In this document: in pieces, positions 23,056-30,554 of the stretch
Numbering within the stretch: position 1 is the stretch's first letter
How the letters are laid out: every line of letters begins with the position of its first letter
The notes under the pieces: generated by a model
Database searches by the model: none
What the model saw: the letters and a program-made list of their open reading frames with translations, nothing else
What the model was told of the DNA's origin: nothing
Program-made: the position numbers and the translations under genes
NCBI GenBank assembly: GCA_964383855.1
Contig: CAYLIP010000025.1
Span: 1-35,399, forward strand
Reading direction: 5' to 3'
DNA from: CAZHAC01 sp964383855
GTDB taxonomy: Bacteria > Chloroflexota > Dormibacteria > Dormibacterales > Dormibacteraceae
Length of the DNA: 35,399 bases

Positions 23056-25565
23056 TGGCTGATTTCCTGCAGGTACTTGACCGCCTCCTCGCGCGGCCGG
23101 TCAAGTTTGCCCTGAACGAAGTCCGGGCGTCCGCCGCCCTGTCCGATGTGCCGCCTCAGCTCGAGCGCGTTGAAGCGCTCGGCGAGCTCCCGGGACACCT
23201 TGAGCACGAATCGCTCGCCGCTGGTGAAGAAGGCGATGCCGGGGGCCTGCCGGTCGCCCAGCGCCATGTCGGCCATGGCCTTCAGGTCCATGCCCGGCTC
23301 GACCTCGTCCTCGACCAGCAGCGAGCCTTCGCCGGCGGCGTCGGCGGGCTGCGGCCGCAGGCGGGCCGCCATCAGCTGCTCCTGGAGCCGGCGGAGCTCG
23401 CGGTCGCGCTGCTTGACCTGCTCCTGGAGGTCGCTCACCCGCTCGGCGAGACGCTCGGCGGGGACGCCCAGGGAGCGCGCCAGCTCGTTCAGCTGCGCCA
23501 GCCGGCGCCGCACCATCTCCTCGGCCGCCTCACCGGCGACCAGGTCGATGCGGCGGAGGCCGCTGCCGATGCTCGTCTCGGACAGGATCAGGGTGGCGCC
23601 CACGTCGGCGGTGTTGGCGACGTGCGTGCCGCCGCACAGCTCGCAGGTCCAGTCGCCGAAGCAGACGACGCGCACCACGTCGCCGTACTTCTCCTCGAAG
23701 AGGTGCATGGCGCCCGACGCCACCGCCTCCCGGTAGGGCCGGAGCGACTCCGAGAAGGGCAGCGCCGCTCGCACCTGCGCGCTCACCAGCCTGGACACCG
23801 CCTCCAGCTCGTGCGCGGTCATGGCGCGGTTGAGCGGGAAATCGAAGGTCGTGTGGTCGGGGCCGACCCAGGAGCCGCGCTGGACGGTCTGCTCGCCGAG
23901 GACCTCGCGCAGCGCCCGGTGGAGTAGGTGGGTCGCCGAGTGGTGGCGCGCGACCTGGCGCCGCCGCTGCCCGTCGACCCGGGCGAGCACGGTGTCGCCG
24001 GTGGAGATGGCGCCGAGCTCGGCCACGCCGATGTGCGCGTAGACGCCCTCGGCCGGCCTCTGGGTGTCCTCGACGCGCAGCCGGCCGCCCGTGCCCTCGA
24101 TCCAGCCGGTGTCGCCGACCTGTCCGCCCGACTCGCCGTAGAAGGGCGTGCGGTCGAGGAAGAGCTCCACCTCGTCCCCCTCCTCCGCCCGCTCGATCGA
24201 CTCCCCGGCTCGCCGGATCATGAGCACGGTGGCGTCCGCCAGCTCGGTGGCCGCGTAGCCGGCGAACTCGCTCCTGGGCAGAGCCGCCACGTCCGGCCAG
24301 CGCTGCCCGGTCATGCTCCGCGAGCGTTCGCGCTGGCGCGCCATCGAGGCCTGGAAGCCCTCCTCGTCGATCGAGATGTCCCGCTCGTGCGCGAGCTCCC
24401 GCGTCAGCTCAAGCGGGAAGCCGTACGTGTCGTGCAGGAGGAAGGCATCCTCGCCGGGCAGGCTGTGGCCGACTTTGGCGACCATCCGCTCGAAGACCTC
24501 CATGCCCTGCTCGAGGGTGCGGTTGAAGCGGCTCGTCTCACCGTCGATGACCTCGCGGATGGTGCCCGCCCGCTCGCGGATCTCGGGGTAGCGGTCACCC
24601 ATCACCCCGGCGACCACGTCGACGCCGGCCGAGAGCGGCCGCTCCAGGCCCGCCCGCCGGGCGTGCAGGGCGGCCCGCCGGATCAGGCGCCGGAGCACGT
24701 AGCCTCGGCCCTCGTTGGAGGGCAGGACCCCGTCGCCGATGACAAAGCACATGCCGCGGAGGTGGTCGGAGATCAGCCGCTGCGAGCTGAGGGTGGGATT
24801 CCTGGCCTCGGCCACGAACGCCATCAGGGGCTGGAAGAGGTCGGTTTCGAAGATGGTCTCCACGCCCTGCAGGATCGAGCTCATCCGCTCCAGGCCCATG
24901 CCGGTGTCGATGCCAGGACGCGGGAGGGGCTCGAGCTCGCCGTCGGGCCGCCGGTCGAACTGCATGAAGACCAGGTTCCAGAACTCGAGAAAGCGGTCGC
25001 AGTGGTCGGGATAGCAGTCGGGCCGGCCGCAGCCCACGTGTGCCCCGCGGTCCCACCAGAGCTCGGAGTCGGGGCCGCAGGGCCCGGTCTCGCCGGCCGC
25101 CCACCAGTTCTCCTGGTTGCGGTAGATCCACTCCGGGCGGACGTCGGTCTCCCGACGCCAGAGCTCGCCGGCCTCGTCGTCGGTGGGATGGATGGTGACG
25201 CGCAGCCGGTCCCTGGGCATGCCCAGGCCATCGGTTACGAGGCTCCAGGCGAAGGGGATGGCCCCGGCCTTGAAGTAGTCGCCCGTGGGGGCGAAATTGC
25301 CCAGCATCTCGAAGAAGGTGCAGTGGCGGTCGGTCCGGCCGACCTCCTCCAGGTCACCGGTTCGAAAGCACTTCTGGGCGGTGGTCAGCCGGGGCGCGGG
25401 CGGCCGGCTCGCGCCCAGGTAGTAGGGCTTGAGCGGGTGCATTCCGGCCGAGATGAACAGCGTCGTCGGGTCCCGGTGCGGGATGAGCGAGGCGCTGGGG
25501 AGCTCCACATGGTCCCGGCTCGTGAAGTGCTCTAGGAAGCGCTGGCGGATGTCGGAGCCGTTCAA
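23052..25565 (-). CDS. alaS: Alanine--tRNA ligase
   Basis: 837 residues, slightly shorter than the usual 870-880 but with all domains. The class II catalytic core is N-terminal. The editing domain has zinc ligands HHSATHLLH (about 541-549) and CELCGGTH (about 639-646). The C-Ala domain ends with HIGQGGGRPDFVQG. It charges tRNA-Ala and clears Ser/Gly mischarging. The ATG lies 38 nt after pdxH; no T-box leader fits in that space. The FtsA/PilM-like gene overlaps its stop. In Actinomycetota alaS likewise precedes ruvX-mltG-aroE. Confidence 0.97.
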   Translation of the reverse strand: MNGSDIRQRFLEHFTSRDHVELPSASLIPHRDPTTLFISAGMHPLKPYYLGASRPPAPRLTTAQKCFRTGDLEEVGRTDRHCTFFEMLGNFAPTGDYFKAGAIPFAWSLVTDGLGMPRDRLRVTIHPTDDEAGELWRRETDVRPEWIYRNQENWWAAGETGPCGPDSELWWDRGAHVGCGRPDCYPDHCDRFLEFWNLVFMQFDRRPDGELEPLPRPGIDTGMGLERMSSILQGVETIFETDLFQPLMAFVAEARNPTLSSQRLISDHLRGMCFVIGDGVLPSNEGRGYVLRRLIRRAALHARRAGLERPLSAGVDVVAGVMGDRYPEIRERAGTIREVIDGETSRFNRTLEQGMEVFERMVAKVGHSLPGEDAFLLHDTYGFPLELTRELAHERDISIDEEGFQASMARQRERSRSMTGQRWPDVAALPRSEFAGYAATELADATVLMIRRAGESIERAEEGDEVELFLDRTPFYGESGGQVGDTGWIEGTGGRLRVEDTQRPAEGVYAHIGVAELGAISTGDTVLARVDGQRRRQVARHHSATHLLHRALREVLGEQTVQRGSWVGPDHTTFDFPLNRAMTAHELEAVSRLVSAQVRAALPFSESLRPYREAVASGAMHLFEEKYGDVVRVVCFGDWTCELCGGTHVANTADVGATLILSETSIGSGLRRIDLVAGEAAEEMVRRRLAQLNELARSLGVPAERLAERVSDLQEQVKQRDRELRRLQEQLMAARLRPQPADAAGEGSLLVEDEVEPGMDLKAMADMALGDRQAPGIAFFTSGERFVLKVSRELAERFNALELRRHIGQGGGRPDFVQGKLDRPREEAVKYLQEISQ

Positions 25566-25581
25566 GAGGTGATCAGAGTTT

Positions 25582-25604
25582 AGGGGAGCAACCGCAATTC
25601 CCCT
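25582..25604 (-). terminator. Weak hairpin between pdxH and alaS
   Basis: AGGGGA pairs with TCCCCT (6 bp plus one G-U), with a 9-nt loop, directly after the pdxH stop. No U-tract follows. It may attenuate or process the transcript before alaS rather than end it. Confidence 0.3.
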
Positions 25605-26200
25605 CAGGGCTGGAGCCGGAGCATCCTCCAGGCACCCTCCGCCGGGCGCTCGTAGCGGACGCGGTCATGCAGCCGGTCGTCCCTGTGCTCCCAGAACTCG
25701 AAGGCCTCGGGGATGACCCGGTAGCCACCCCAGTGCTCGGGAACCGGCGGCCCCTCCTCGCCGGCCTGCGCGCGGAGTCGCTGAAACCGCTCCTCGAGCT
25801 CGTGCCGCGACCCCACCGGCTCCGACTGCCGCGAGATCGCCGCCGCCACCCGCGAGCCCGCCGGGCGGCTCTTGAAATAGCGCTCGGACATCTCCCGCGG
25901 CGCCGGCTCGGCCCAGCCGTCGATCCGCACCTGCCGGCCCAGCGGCTGCCAGAAGAAGAGCAGCGCGCAGCGCGGGTTGGCCGCCAGGTCGCGGCCCTTG
26001 CGCGAGAGCAGACCGGTGTAGAAGACGAACCCCTCGGGACCGTGCTCCTTCAGGAGCACCATCCGGACCGAGGGCCGGCCCTGCGCGTCGGCCGTGGCCA
26101 CCGCCATCGCCTCGGCCTGGGCCACCTCCCGCGACCGGGCCTCGGCGAACCAGCGCTCGAACTGGCGGAAGGGGTCGGGATCGAGCTCCGACTCGAGCAC
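25604..26200 (-). CDS. pdxH: Pyridoxamine 5'-phosphate oxidase
   Basis: 198 residues. An FMN enzyme that oxidises PNP/PMP to pyridoxal 5'-phosphate. FMN and substrate motifs are PSVRMVLLKE, FVFYTGLLSRKGRDLAANP, SRVAAAISRQSEPVGSR and the C-terminal EFWEHRDDRLHDRVRYER, all canonical. It starts at GTG, 7 nt after the sigma-factor stop, so it belongs to the same transcript. Its place between a stress sigma factor and alaS is unusual and may mean it shares the stress promoter. Confidence 0.93.
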   Translation of the reverse strand: MLESELDPDPFRQFERWFAEARSREVAQAEAMAVATADAQGRPSVRMVLLKEHGPEGFVFYTGLLSRKGRDLAANPRCALLFFWQPLGRQVRIDGWAEPAPREMSERYFKSRPAGSRVAAAISRQSEPVGSRHELEERFQRLRAQAGEEGPPVPEHWGGYRVIPEAFEFWEHRDDRLHDRVRYERPAEGAWRMLRLQP

Positions 26201-26207
26201 GGCCGGC

Positions 26208-26990
26208 CTAGCCGGGCGCGGCTTCCGAGGGCAGGTGCTGGCGCAGCTGCTCGAGCGCCGCCCTCTGGAGGCGCGACACGTGCATCTGCGAGATGCCGAG
26301 CCGCTTGGCGATCTCCGACTGCGACATCTCGTCGTAGAACCGCATGGCCATGATCGCCCTCTCCCTGGGAGTCAGGTGCTGCATCGCCTTCTGGAGCAGC
26401 TCGCGCATCTCCACCCGCTCCAGGCCCGGGTCCTCCCCGCCGATCGATTCCGCCAGGTGGCGGGCGCCCTCCTCGTCGCCGGCGGGCGCCTGGTCGAGGG
26501 ACATCGGCGTCATCGCCGGTGCCATCTCCATCGCCTCCAGGACCTCGTCCGGGTCCACGTTCAGCCGCTGCGCGACCTCCTGGACGCTGGGCTGCCGGTT
26601 GAGCTCGTTCTTCAGCTGCTCGTTGATCCGGACGATCTGCTGGTGCAGCTCCTGCAGCCGCCGCGGAAAGCGGATGGCCCAGCCCTTGTCCCGGAAGTAG
26701 CGCTTGATCTCTCCCGCGACGGTCGGCGTGGCGAACGTCGTGAACTCGTTCCCGAGCTCGGGGTCGAACCGGTCGATGGCCTTGATCAGCCCCAGGAAGC
26801 CGACCTGCGCGATGTCCTCCAGCGGCTCGCCGCGGTTGGCGAACCTGCGCGCCAGGAAGTAGACGAGGCCTTCGTAGCCTCGTACCAGCTGCTCCCGGAT
26901 GCGCTCCTTCTCCTTGGGATCGCCGGTCTCGCGGTACCTGCGATGGAGCGCGCGCAGCTCCTCCCGCGGGATGGGGGGGTTAGAGCTCAA
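26208..26990 (-). CDS. SigB/SigF/SigG-family RNA polymerase sigma factor
   Basis: 260 residues, group 3. Region 2 contains EGLVYFLARRFANRGEPLED, IAQVGFLGLIKAIDRFDPE and FTTFATPTVAGEIKRYFRDK. Region 3 reads RFPRRLQELHQQI and region 4 TPRERAIMAMRFYDEMSQSEIAKRLGISQ. Region 1 is missing, as in stress and sporulation sigmas. It starts at TTG 26990 with only a weak upstream purine run. An anti-sigma-like gene lies 34 nt upstream, and ytxG-ytxH precede that, behind a SigB-type promoter. It therefore probably controls general stress genes and its own operon. B versus F cannot be told from sequence alone. Confidence 0.93.
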   Translation of the reverse strand: MSSNPPIPREELRALHRRYRETGDPKEKERIREQLVRGYEGLVYFLARRFANRGEPLEDIAQVGFLGLIKAIDRFDPELGNEFTTFATPTVAGEIKRYFRDKGWAIRFPRRLQELHQQIVRINEQLKNELNRQPSVQEVAQRLNVDPDEVLEAMEMAPAMTPMSLDQAPAGDEEGARHLAESIGGEDPGLERVEMRELLQKAMQHLTPRERAIMAMRFYDEMSQSEIAKRLGISQMHVSRLQRAALEQLRQHLPSEAAPG

Positions 26991-27024
26991 CGCCCTTAAC
27001 GCTAAGGCAGCGGTGAAGGGCGCT

Positions 27025-27462
27025 TCAGCCGATCAGGTACTTGACCAGGCGGAGGTGGACGCGGCCCCGGCCGGCGTCGACCGACGACTGGAAGTCGTTG
27101 ACGAAGAAGCGGATCATCTCCTGGGCCATCCGCTGCATCTCCGGATTCGGCAGGCGCCGGCGCGCCAGGGCTTCCCGCGACGGGGTGTCCGCTTCGACCT
27201 CGACGGCAATGCCTTTATCGGTGCGGCCGTATTTGAGCGTGATGGTGGCGCCGCTGTTCTCGCCCCAGATTTCCTCGCACGCTTCGATGGTGCTGTCGCA
27301 GGCCTGCGCGATCGCGATCCCCAGCTCGTCGATCTCCTCGATGGAGAACCCGAGCTGACTCCCGAGACACGTCCCGACCCGCTTGGCGGCAGAGATGAAC
27401 TCTGGCTCCGCCGGAACCTTCAGCTCGGCCAAAAACTCGCCCCGACCCTGCAGCTTTTCCAT
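27025..27462 (-). CDS. Anti-sigma-like HATPase-fold protein with degenerate ATP site
   Basis: 145 residues. Length and layout resemble RsbW/SpoIIAB anti-sigma kinases, and the gene sits directly before the sigma factor. The N-box helix reads ELGIAIAQACDSTIEA, where RsbW/SpoIIAB have SEAxxNAI: the catalytic Glu is Gln and the Mg-binding Asn is Ser. The D-x-G-x-G loop and the later glycine lid are not recognisable (ADTPSREALARRR instead). It may thus bind the sigma without kinase activity or not be regulated by partner switching. No STAS anti-anti-sigma gene is nearby. The ATG at 27462 has an AGGAG 4 nt upstream. Confidence 0.7.
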   Translation of the reverse strand: MEKLQGRGEFLAELKVPAEPEFISAAKRVGTCLGSQLGFSIEEIDELGIAIAQACDSTIEACEEIWGENSGATITLKYGRTDKGIAVEVEADTPSREALARRRLPNPEMQRMAQEMIRFFVNDFQSSVDAGRGRVHLRLVKYLIG

Positions 27463-27472
27463 GGGCTCCTCG

Positions 27473-27763
27473 TCAGCTCTCGGTGGCCGGCCTGGCCGGC
27501 CCCTGTGAAGCGCCCTCCCCGCCGGACGCTCCTTCGGTGGTTTCCAGTTCCATCCGGCGCCGCCGCGCCGCGCTGATGCCGTCATGGACCGCTCGGCGGA
27601 GATCGCTGTTCGGCCCGGTCAGCTCGATCGTCTGCTGACGCAGAGATTCCATCTGCTCCCGCCCGGGCCCTGACGCCAGGTAGGCGCCGGCCACGAGACC
27701 GAGCAAACCCCCGACCAAAAGGCCCCAGCCGAAGCCGCCGCCGCCGCCGTTCTCACTTGCCAT
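27473..27763 (-). CDS. YtxH-family stress protein
   Basis: 96 residues from the ATG at 27763, chosen because GGAGG lies 8 nt before it; a longer frame only runs into the upstream gene. A Gly-rich start and one transmembrane helix (GFGWGLLVGGLLGLVAGAYLA, about 8-28) lead to a charged helical tail, the YtxH pattern. In B. subtilis ytxG-ytxH is a SigB-controlled general stress pair; here the same pair precedes a SigB-type factor. It overlaps ytxG by 11 nt. Confidence 0.82.
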   Translation of the reverse strand: MASENGGGGGFGWGLLVGGLLGLVAGAYLASGPGREQMESLRQQTIELTGPNSDLRRAVHDGISAARRRRMELETTEGASGGEGASQGPARPATES

Positions 27764-28106
27764 GGTCAGTTCCTCCGAGCAAGCTGCGGAAGCCAACGCG
27801 AACGCCATACCAACCCGCGCGCAGCTCGCGCTTGGCGTCGTCCGCGACTTCGCCCGCCTGCACGCTCAGGCGCGAAGCGCCCGAACCGGCAGTCTTCAGC
27901 GCGACGTTGACGCCGGCCGTTATGTCGTTGACGTTTCCGAGGCTTCCACGCACTTCCGGCAGCGTTTCCCTCATCTCTTCGTTGACGGTCAGCAGCAGAT
28001 CCTCCATGGCCGCCAGCGTCCTCGCCGCCCGCAGCAGCGCCAGGCACGCGGCCAGCGCCAGCAGCAGGCTCGCGAGTCCGATCGCGAACCACATGAAGTT
28101 GATCAA
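27753..28106 (-). CDS. DUF948 (YtxG-like) membrane protein
   Basis: 117 residues if started at TTG 28106, or 113 from the ATG at 28094. A single N-terminal transmembrane helix (IGLASLLLALAACLALL) and a helical tail (LPEVRGSLGNVNDITAGVNV) match DUF948, the family of B. subtilis YtxG. The start is uncertain: AAGGAG touches the TTG and is 12 nt from the ATG, and the predicted transcription start falls at about the TTG. It is the first gene after the SigB-type promoter. Confidence 0.82.
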   Translation of the reverse strand: MINFMWFAIGLASLLLALAACLALLRAARTLAAMEDLLLTVNEEMRETLPEVRGSLGNVNDITAGVNVALKTAGSGASRLSVQAGEVADDAKRELRAGWYGVRVGFRSLLGGTDHGK

Positions 28107-28110
28107 CTCC

Positions 28111-28137
28111 TTACCCCCTTAAAGGTGGATGTGAAAC
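28111..28137 (-). promoter_or_regulatory. SigB/SigF-type promoter before ytxG-ytxH-antisigma-sigma
   Basis: On the minus strand GTTT (28137-28134), 17 nt, then GGGTA (28116-28112); as hexamers GTTTCA-15-GGGTAA. The B. subtilis SigB consensus is GTTTAA-N12-15-GGGTAT, and mycobacterial SigF promoters are alike. The predicted start of transcription lies at the beginning of the DUF948 gene. No housekeeping -35/-10 pair is seen at the same spot. Confidence 0.6.
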
Positions 28138-28146
28138 GCACCGAGT

Positions 28147-28404
28147 TCAGCGCAATCGTATCCGGGGGGCGAGCGGCGCGAGCAGGAGCGCGAAGAGAAG
28201 CGCGGGCAGCAGGTTGCTGCCGCCAAAACGAGCCGAGGGCAGGCCGAGCAGGTCCCAGAGCTGGCCGAGGGCGATTCCAGCCGCGGTCAGCATGAGCACC
28301 GGCAGGTACGCGCGCCTCTTGTATGGAAAGAGCGCGTAGAGCAGCTGTGACGCGATCAGCACCACCAGCAGGTCGACGACCAGGGCCGGTGGGATCAGAT
28401 TCAC
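28147..28404 (-). CDS. Small hydrophobic membrane protein, unknown
   Basis: 85 residues from GTG 28404. About three transmembrane segments are visible: ALVVDLLVVLIASQLLYALF, AYLPVLMLTAAGIALGQLW and NLLPALLFALLLAPLA. The frame stays open for 17 codons upstream and remains protein-like (DDSFIILLVN) but offers no canonical start, so the N terminus may be longer. I do not recognise the family. It lies 40 nt before the DUF948 gene and upstream of the SigB-type promoter, so it is not part of that promoter's transcript. Confidence 0.6.
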   Translation of the reverse strand: MNLIPPALVVDLLVVLIASQLLYALFPYKRRAYLPVLMLTAAGIALGQLWDLLGLPSARFGGSNLLPALLFALLLAPLAPRIRLR

Positions 28405-28459
28405 TAGCAGGATGATGAAAGAGTCGTCCAGCGATTCGGTGATCCAGGTGGGTCAGATC

Positions 28460-28583
28460 CTAGGAGGCGTGGGAGCACCGGAGCGAGCGTAGCGGAGCTA
28501 CGTGAGCGAGGAGCGGACGAGCCGACGACGGAGATGGCCCGCATGGGCGCCGAAGCGCTCCCGACTTTTCAGCAGCCTGCTAG
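28460..28583. repeat. Candidate MITE-like or IS-end repeat element
   Basis: The ends are imperfect inverted repeats: CTAGGAGGC at 28460-28468 and GCCTGCTAG at 28575-28583 (8 of 9 pair). Outside them the 10-mer GGTGGGTCAG occurs as a direct repeat (28447-28456, 28593-28602). Inside is a CGTAGC-GGA-GCTACG hairpin and a GGGCGC-CGAA-GCGCTC hairpin. The right end, TTTTCAGCAGCCTGCTAG, resembles ends of IS elements and dispersed repeats that I remember from other bacteria. No transposase is present. Confidence 0.4.
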
Positions 28584-28751
28584 AGGTCTCCCGGTGGGTC
28601 AGCGGCCGTGGGTTGTCCTGGAATCTCCAGGTGGGTCTCCTGCCATCGGTTGCCGACGTCCCCTGCGCGCCTGTGGCGGGCGGGGCATGCCGTCCCCTTT
28701 GGACTCCGGAATCCCTTGACGATGACTGTTGGGCAACGCGCACATTAGCCA

Positions 28752-28792
28752 CCGCCCCGGCCGGGAGTGAAGGGATATTACCCGGGGGGCGG
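28752..28792 (-). terminator. GC-rich hairpin after aspS
   Basis: CCGCCCC and GGGGCGG (7 bp) enclose a further CCGGG/CCCGG pair, starting 6 nt after the aspS stop on the minus strand. There is no U-tract. The position suits transcription termination or 3' end protection of the hisS-aspS mRNA. Confidence 0.45.
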
Positions 28793-28797
28793 GCCAA

Positions 28798-30552
28798 TTA
28801 ATCCTTCCGCGGGACGACCCGGATGTGGACGTCGCGCAGCTGCTTGTCGTCGACCGGGCTGGGCGCCTCCATGAGCAGGTCCTGGGCCGCCTGGGTCTTG
28901 GGAAAGGCGATCACATCGCGGATGTTGTCGGTGCCCGACAGCATCATGGCGATCCGGTCCAGGCCGGGCGCGATGCCGCCATGGGGCGGGACGCCGTACT
29001 CGAACGCCTCCAGCAGGTGACCGAAGCGCTCCTGGATCACCTCGTCGCTCAGCCCGAGGATCTGGAAGACCCGCTCCTGGAGGGCGCGGTCGTAGATCCG
29101 CAGGCTGCCCCCGCCGAGCTCGTACCCGTTGCAGACGAAGTCGTAGGCGTGCGCCCGGACGTCGTATGGCCGCTCGTCGATGAAGGCCATGTCGGCCTCC
29201 ATGGGCCGCGTGAACGGGTGGTGCCCGTAGGTCAGGTTGCCCTCGTCGTCCTCGTCGAAGAGGTACATCGGAGAGACCCAGAGGAAGCGCCACTCGTCCT
29301 CGCGGACCAGTCCCCGGCGGCGGGCCACCTCGCCGCGGATGATGCCCATCACCTTCTCGGCGCGCCGGCGGCGGTCGGCCGAGATCAGCACCAGGTCGCC
29401 CTCGCGGGCGCCCGCCGCCTGGTTGATGGCCGCCACCTCGCCCTCGCTCAGGCTGGTCGCGCCGGGGCCGCCGGGCAGCCAGAAGAGGCCCTTGCCGCCG
29501 GCGCCGCGGGCGATCGTGACCAGCTCGTCGATCTCGCGCCGCGCCATCTCGGCGCCGCCGGGAACGCTGAGGGCGCGGACCACCCCGCCCTCGGCGATCA
29601 CCGACTGGAAGACCTTGAACCCGGTGCCGCGGAGCGCCTCGGTCACGTCCGCGATCTCCAGCTCGTAGCGCAGGTCCGGCTTGTCGCTGCCATACCGCAG
29701 CAGGGAATCCTTGACGTCCATCCGCGGCCAGGGCCTGGGCAGCTGCACGCCCAGGATCTCCTCCCAGAGCCGGCCGATCCAGCGCTCGACCAGGTCGAAG
29801 ACGTCGTCCTCGTTGTTGAAGGACATCTCGACGTCCAGCTGCGTGAACTCCAGCGCGCGGTCGGCCCGCAGGTCCTCGTCGCGGAAGCAGCGGGCGATCT
29901 GGTAGTAGCGCTGGACGCCGGCCACCATCAGCAGCTGCTTCATCTGCTGGGGCGACTGCGGCAGCGCGTAGAACTCGCCCGGGTAGAGGCGGGAGGGCAC
30001 CAGGAAGTCGCGGGCGCCCTCGGGCGTGCTCTTGGTCAGGATCGGCGTCTCCACCTCGAGGAAGCCCTCGTTCGACCAGAAGTCGTGCGTGATCTTGTTG
30101 AGCCGGTGCCGGACCTGGAGCACGTGCTGCATCCGGGGGCGCCGAAGATCCAGGTAGCGGTACTTGAGCCGGACCTTCTCGTCGACGTCGGCGTCGCCGG
30201 CGACCTGGAAGGGCAGCGGCTTGGAGCGGCTGACGATCTCGACCAGACTGGCGATCACCTCCACCTCGCCGGTCGGCAGGTTGCGGTTGACGTTGGCCTC
30301 CGGCCGCCGGGCCACCTCGCCCCTGACGTGCACGACGAACTCGTTGCGCAGCTCCTGGGCGGCCGCGTAGGCGGCGGCCGGGACGTTGGCCTCGTTGATC
30401 GTCACCTGGACGATGCCCCAGCGGTCGCGGAGGTCGATGAAGACCAGGCCGCCGTGGTCGCGCCGGGTGTCGACCCAGCCGTGGAGGTCGACCTCACGTC
30501 CCGCGTCGGAGGCCCGCAGCTCGCCGCAGCTGGGCCCGGAAAAACCGCTCAT
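28798..30552 (-). CDS. aspS: Aspartate--tRNA(Asp/Asn) ligase
   Basis: 584 residues of the bacterial type. An N-terminal OB anticodon domain is followed by the class II core (FRDEDLRADRALEFTQLDVE and the C-terminal GGIAPGLDRIAMMLSG), with the bacterial GAD insertion between. The anticodon loop contact reads TRRDHGG with His33, the residue linked in Pseudomonas to non-discriminating enzymes (discriminating ones such as E. coli have Leu). It may therefore also charge tRNA-Asn, needing GatCAB. It begins 2 nt after hisS. Confidence 0.96.
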   Translation of the reverse strand: MSGFSGPSCGELRASDAGREVDLHGWVDTRRDHGGLVFIDLRDRWGIVQVTINEANVPAAAYAAAQELRNEFVVHVRGEVARRPEANVNRNLPTGEVEVIASLVEIVSRSKPLPFQVAGDADVDEKVRLKYRYLDLRRPRMQHVLQVRHRLNKITHDFWSNEGFLEVETPILTKSTPEGARDFLVPSRLYPGEFYALPQSPQQMKQLLMVAGVQRYYQIARCFRDEDLRADRALEFTQLDVEMSFNNEDDVFDLVERWIGRLWEEILGVQLPRPWPRMDVKDSLLRYGSDKPDLRYELEIADVTEALRGTGFKVFQSVIAEGGVVRALSVPGGAEMARREIDELVTIARGAGGKGLFWLPGGPGATSLSEGEVAAINQAAGAREGDLVLISADRRRRAEKVMGIIRGEVARRRGLVREDEWRFLWVSPMYLFDEDDEGNLTYGHHPFTRPMEADMAFIDERPYDVRAHAYDFVCNGYELGGGSLRIYDRALQERVFQILGLSDEVIQERFGHLLEAFEYGVPPHGGIAPGLDRIAMMLSGTDNIRDVIAFPKTQAAQDLLMEAPSPVDDKQLRDVHIRVVPRKD

Positions 30553-30554
30553 GC

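Larger units (their letters stand above)
28405..28797. other. 393-bp gene-free region between aspS and the stress operon
   Basis: Open frames on both strands here lack coding character and overlap each other. What can be seen: a candidate small repeat element (28460-28583); three copies of GGTGGGTC (28447, 28593, 28630); a hairpin CCTGGA-ATC-TCCAGG at 28617-28631; and a GC-rich inverted repeat by the aspS stop. I found no match to tmRNA, RNase P RNA, SRP RNA, tRNA or a T-box. A small RNA is possible but unsupported. Confidence 0.6.

Noticed and set aside
25566..25603. T-box or other leader before alaS
   Set aside because: Only 38 nt separate pdxH and alaS, too short for a T-box, and the conserved T-box sequence is absent. 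The same holds for hisS.
28405..28797. 6S RNA, tmRNA, RNase P or SRP RNA in the gene-free region
   Set aside because: I looked for the conserved cores (for example the tmRNA ends and the RNase P GAGGAAAGTCC-type segment) and saw none.
28498..28801. Two 99-codon frames, one on each strand, in the gene-free region
   Set aside because: They overlap almost completely, have Arg/Pro/Ser-rich shadow-like translations and include hairpins and repeats. Neither resembles a protein family.
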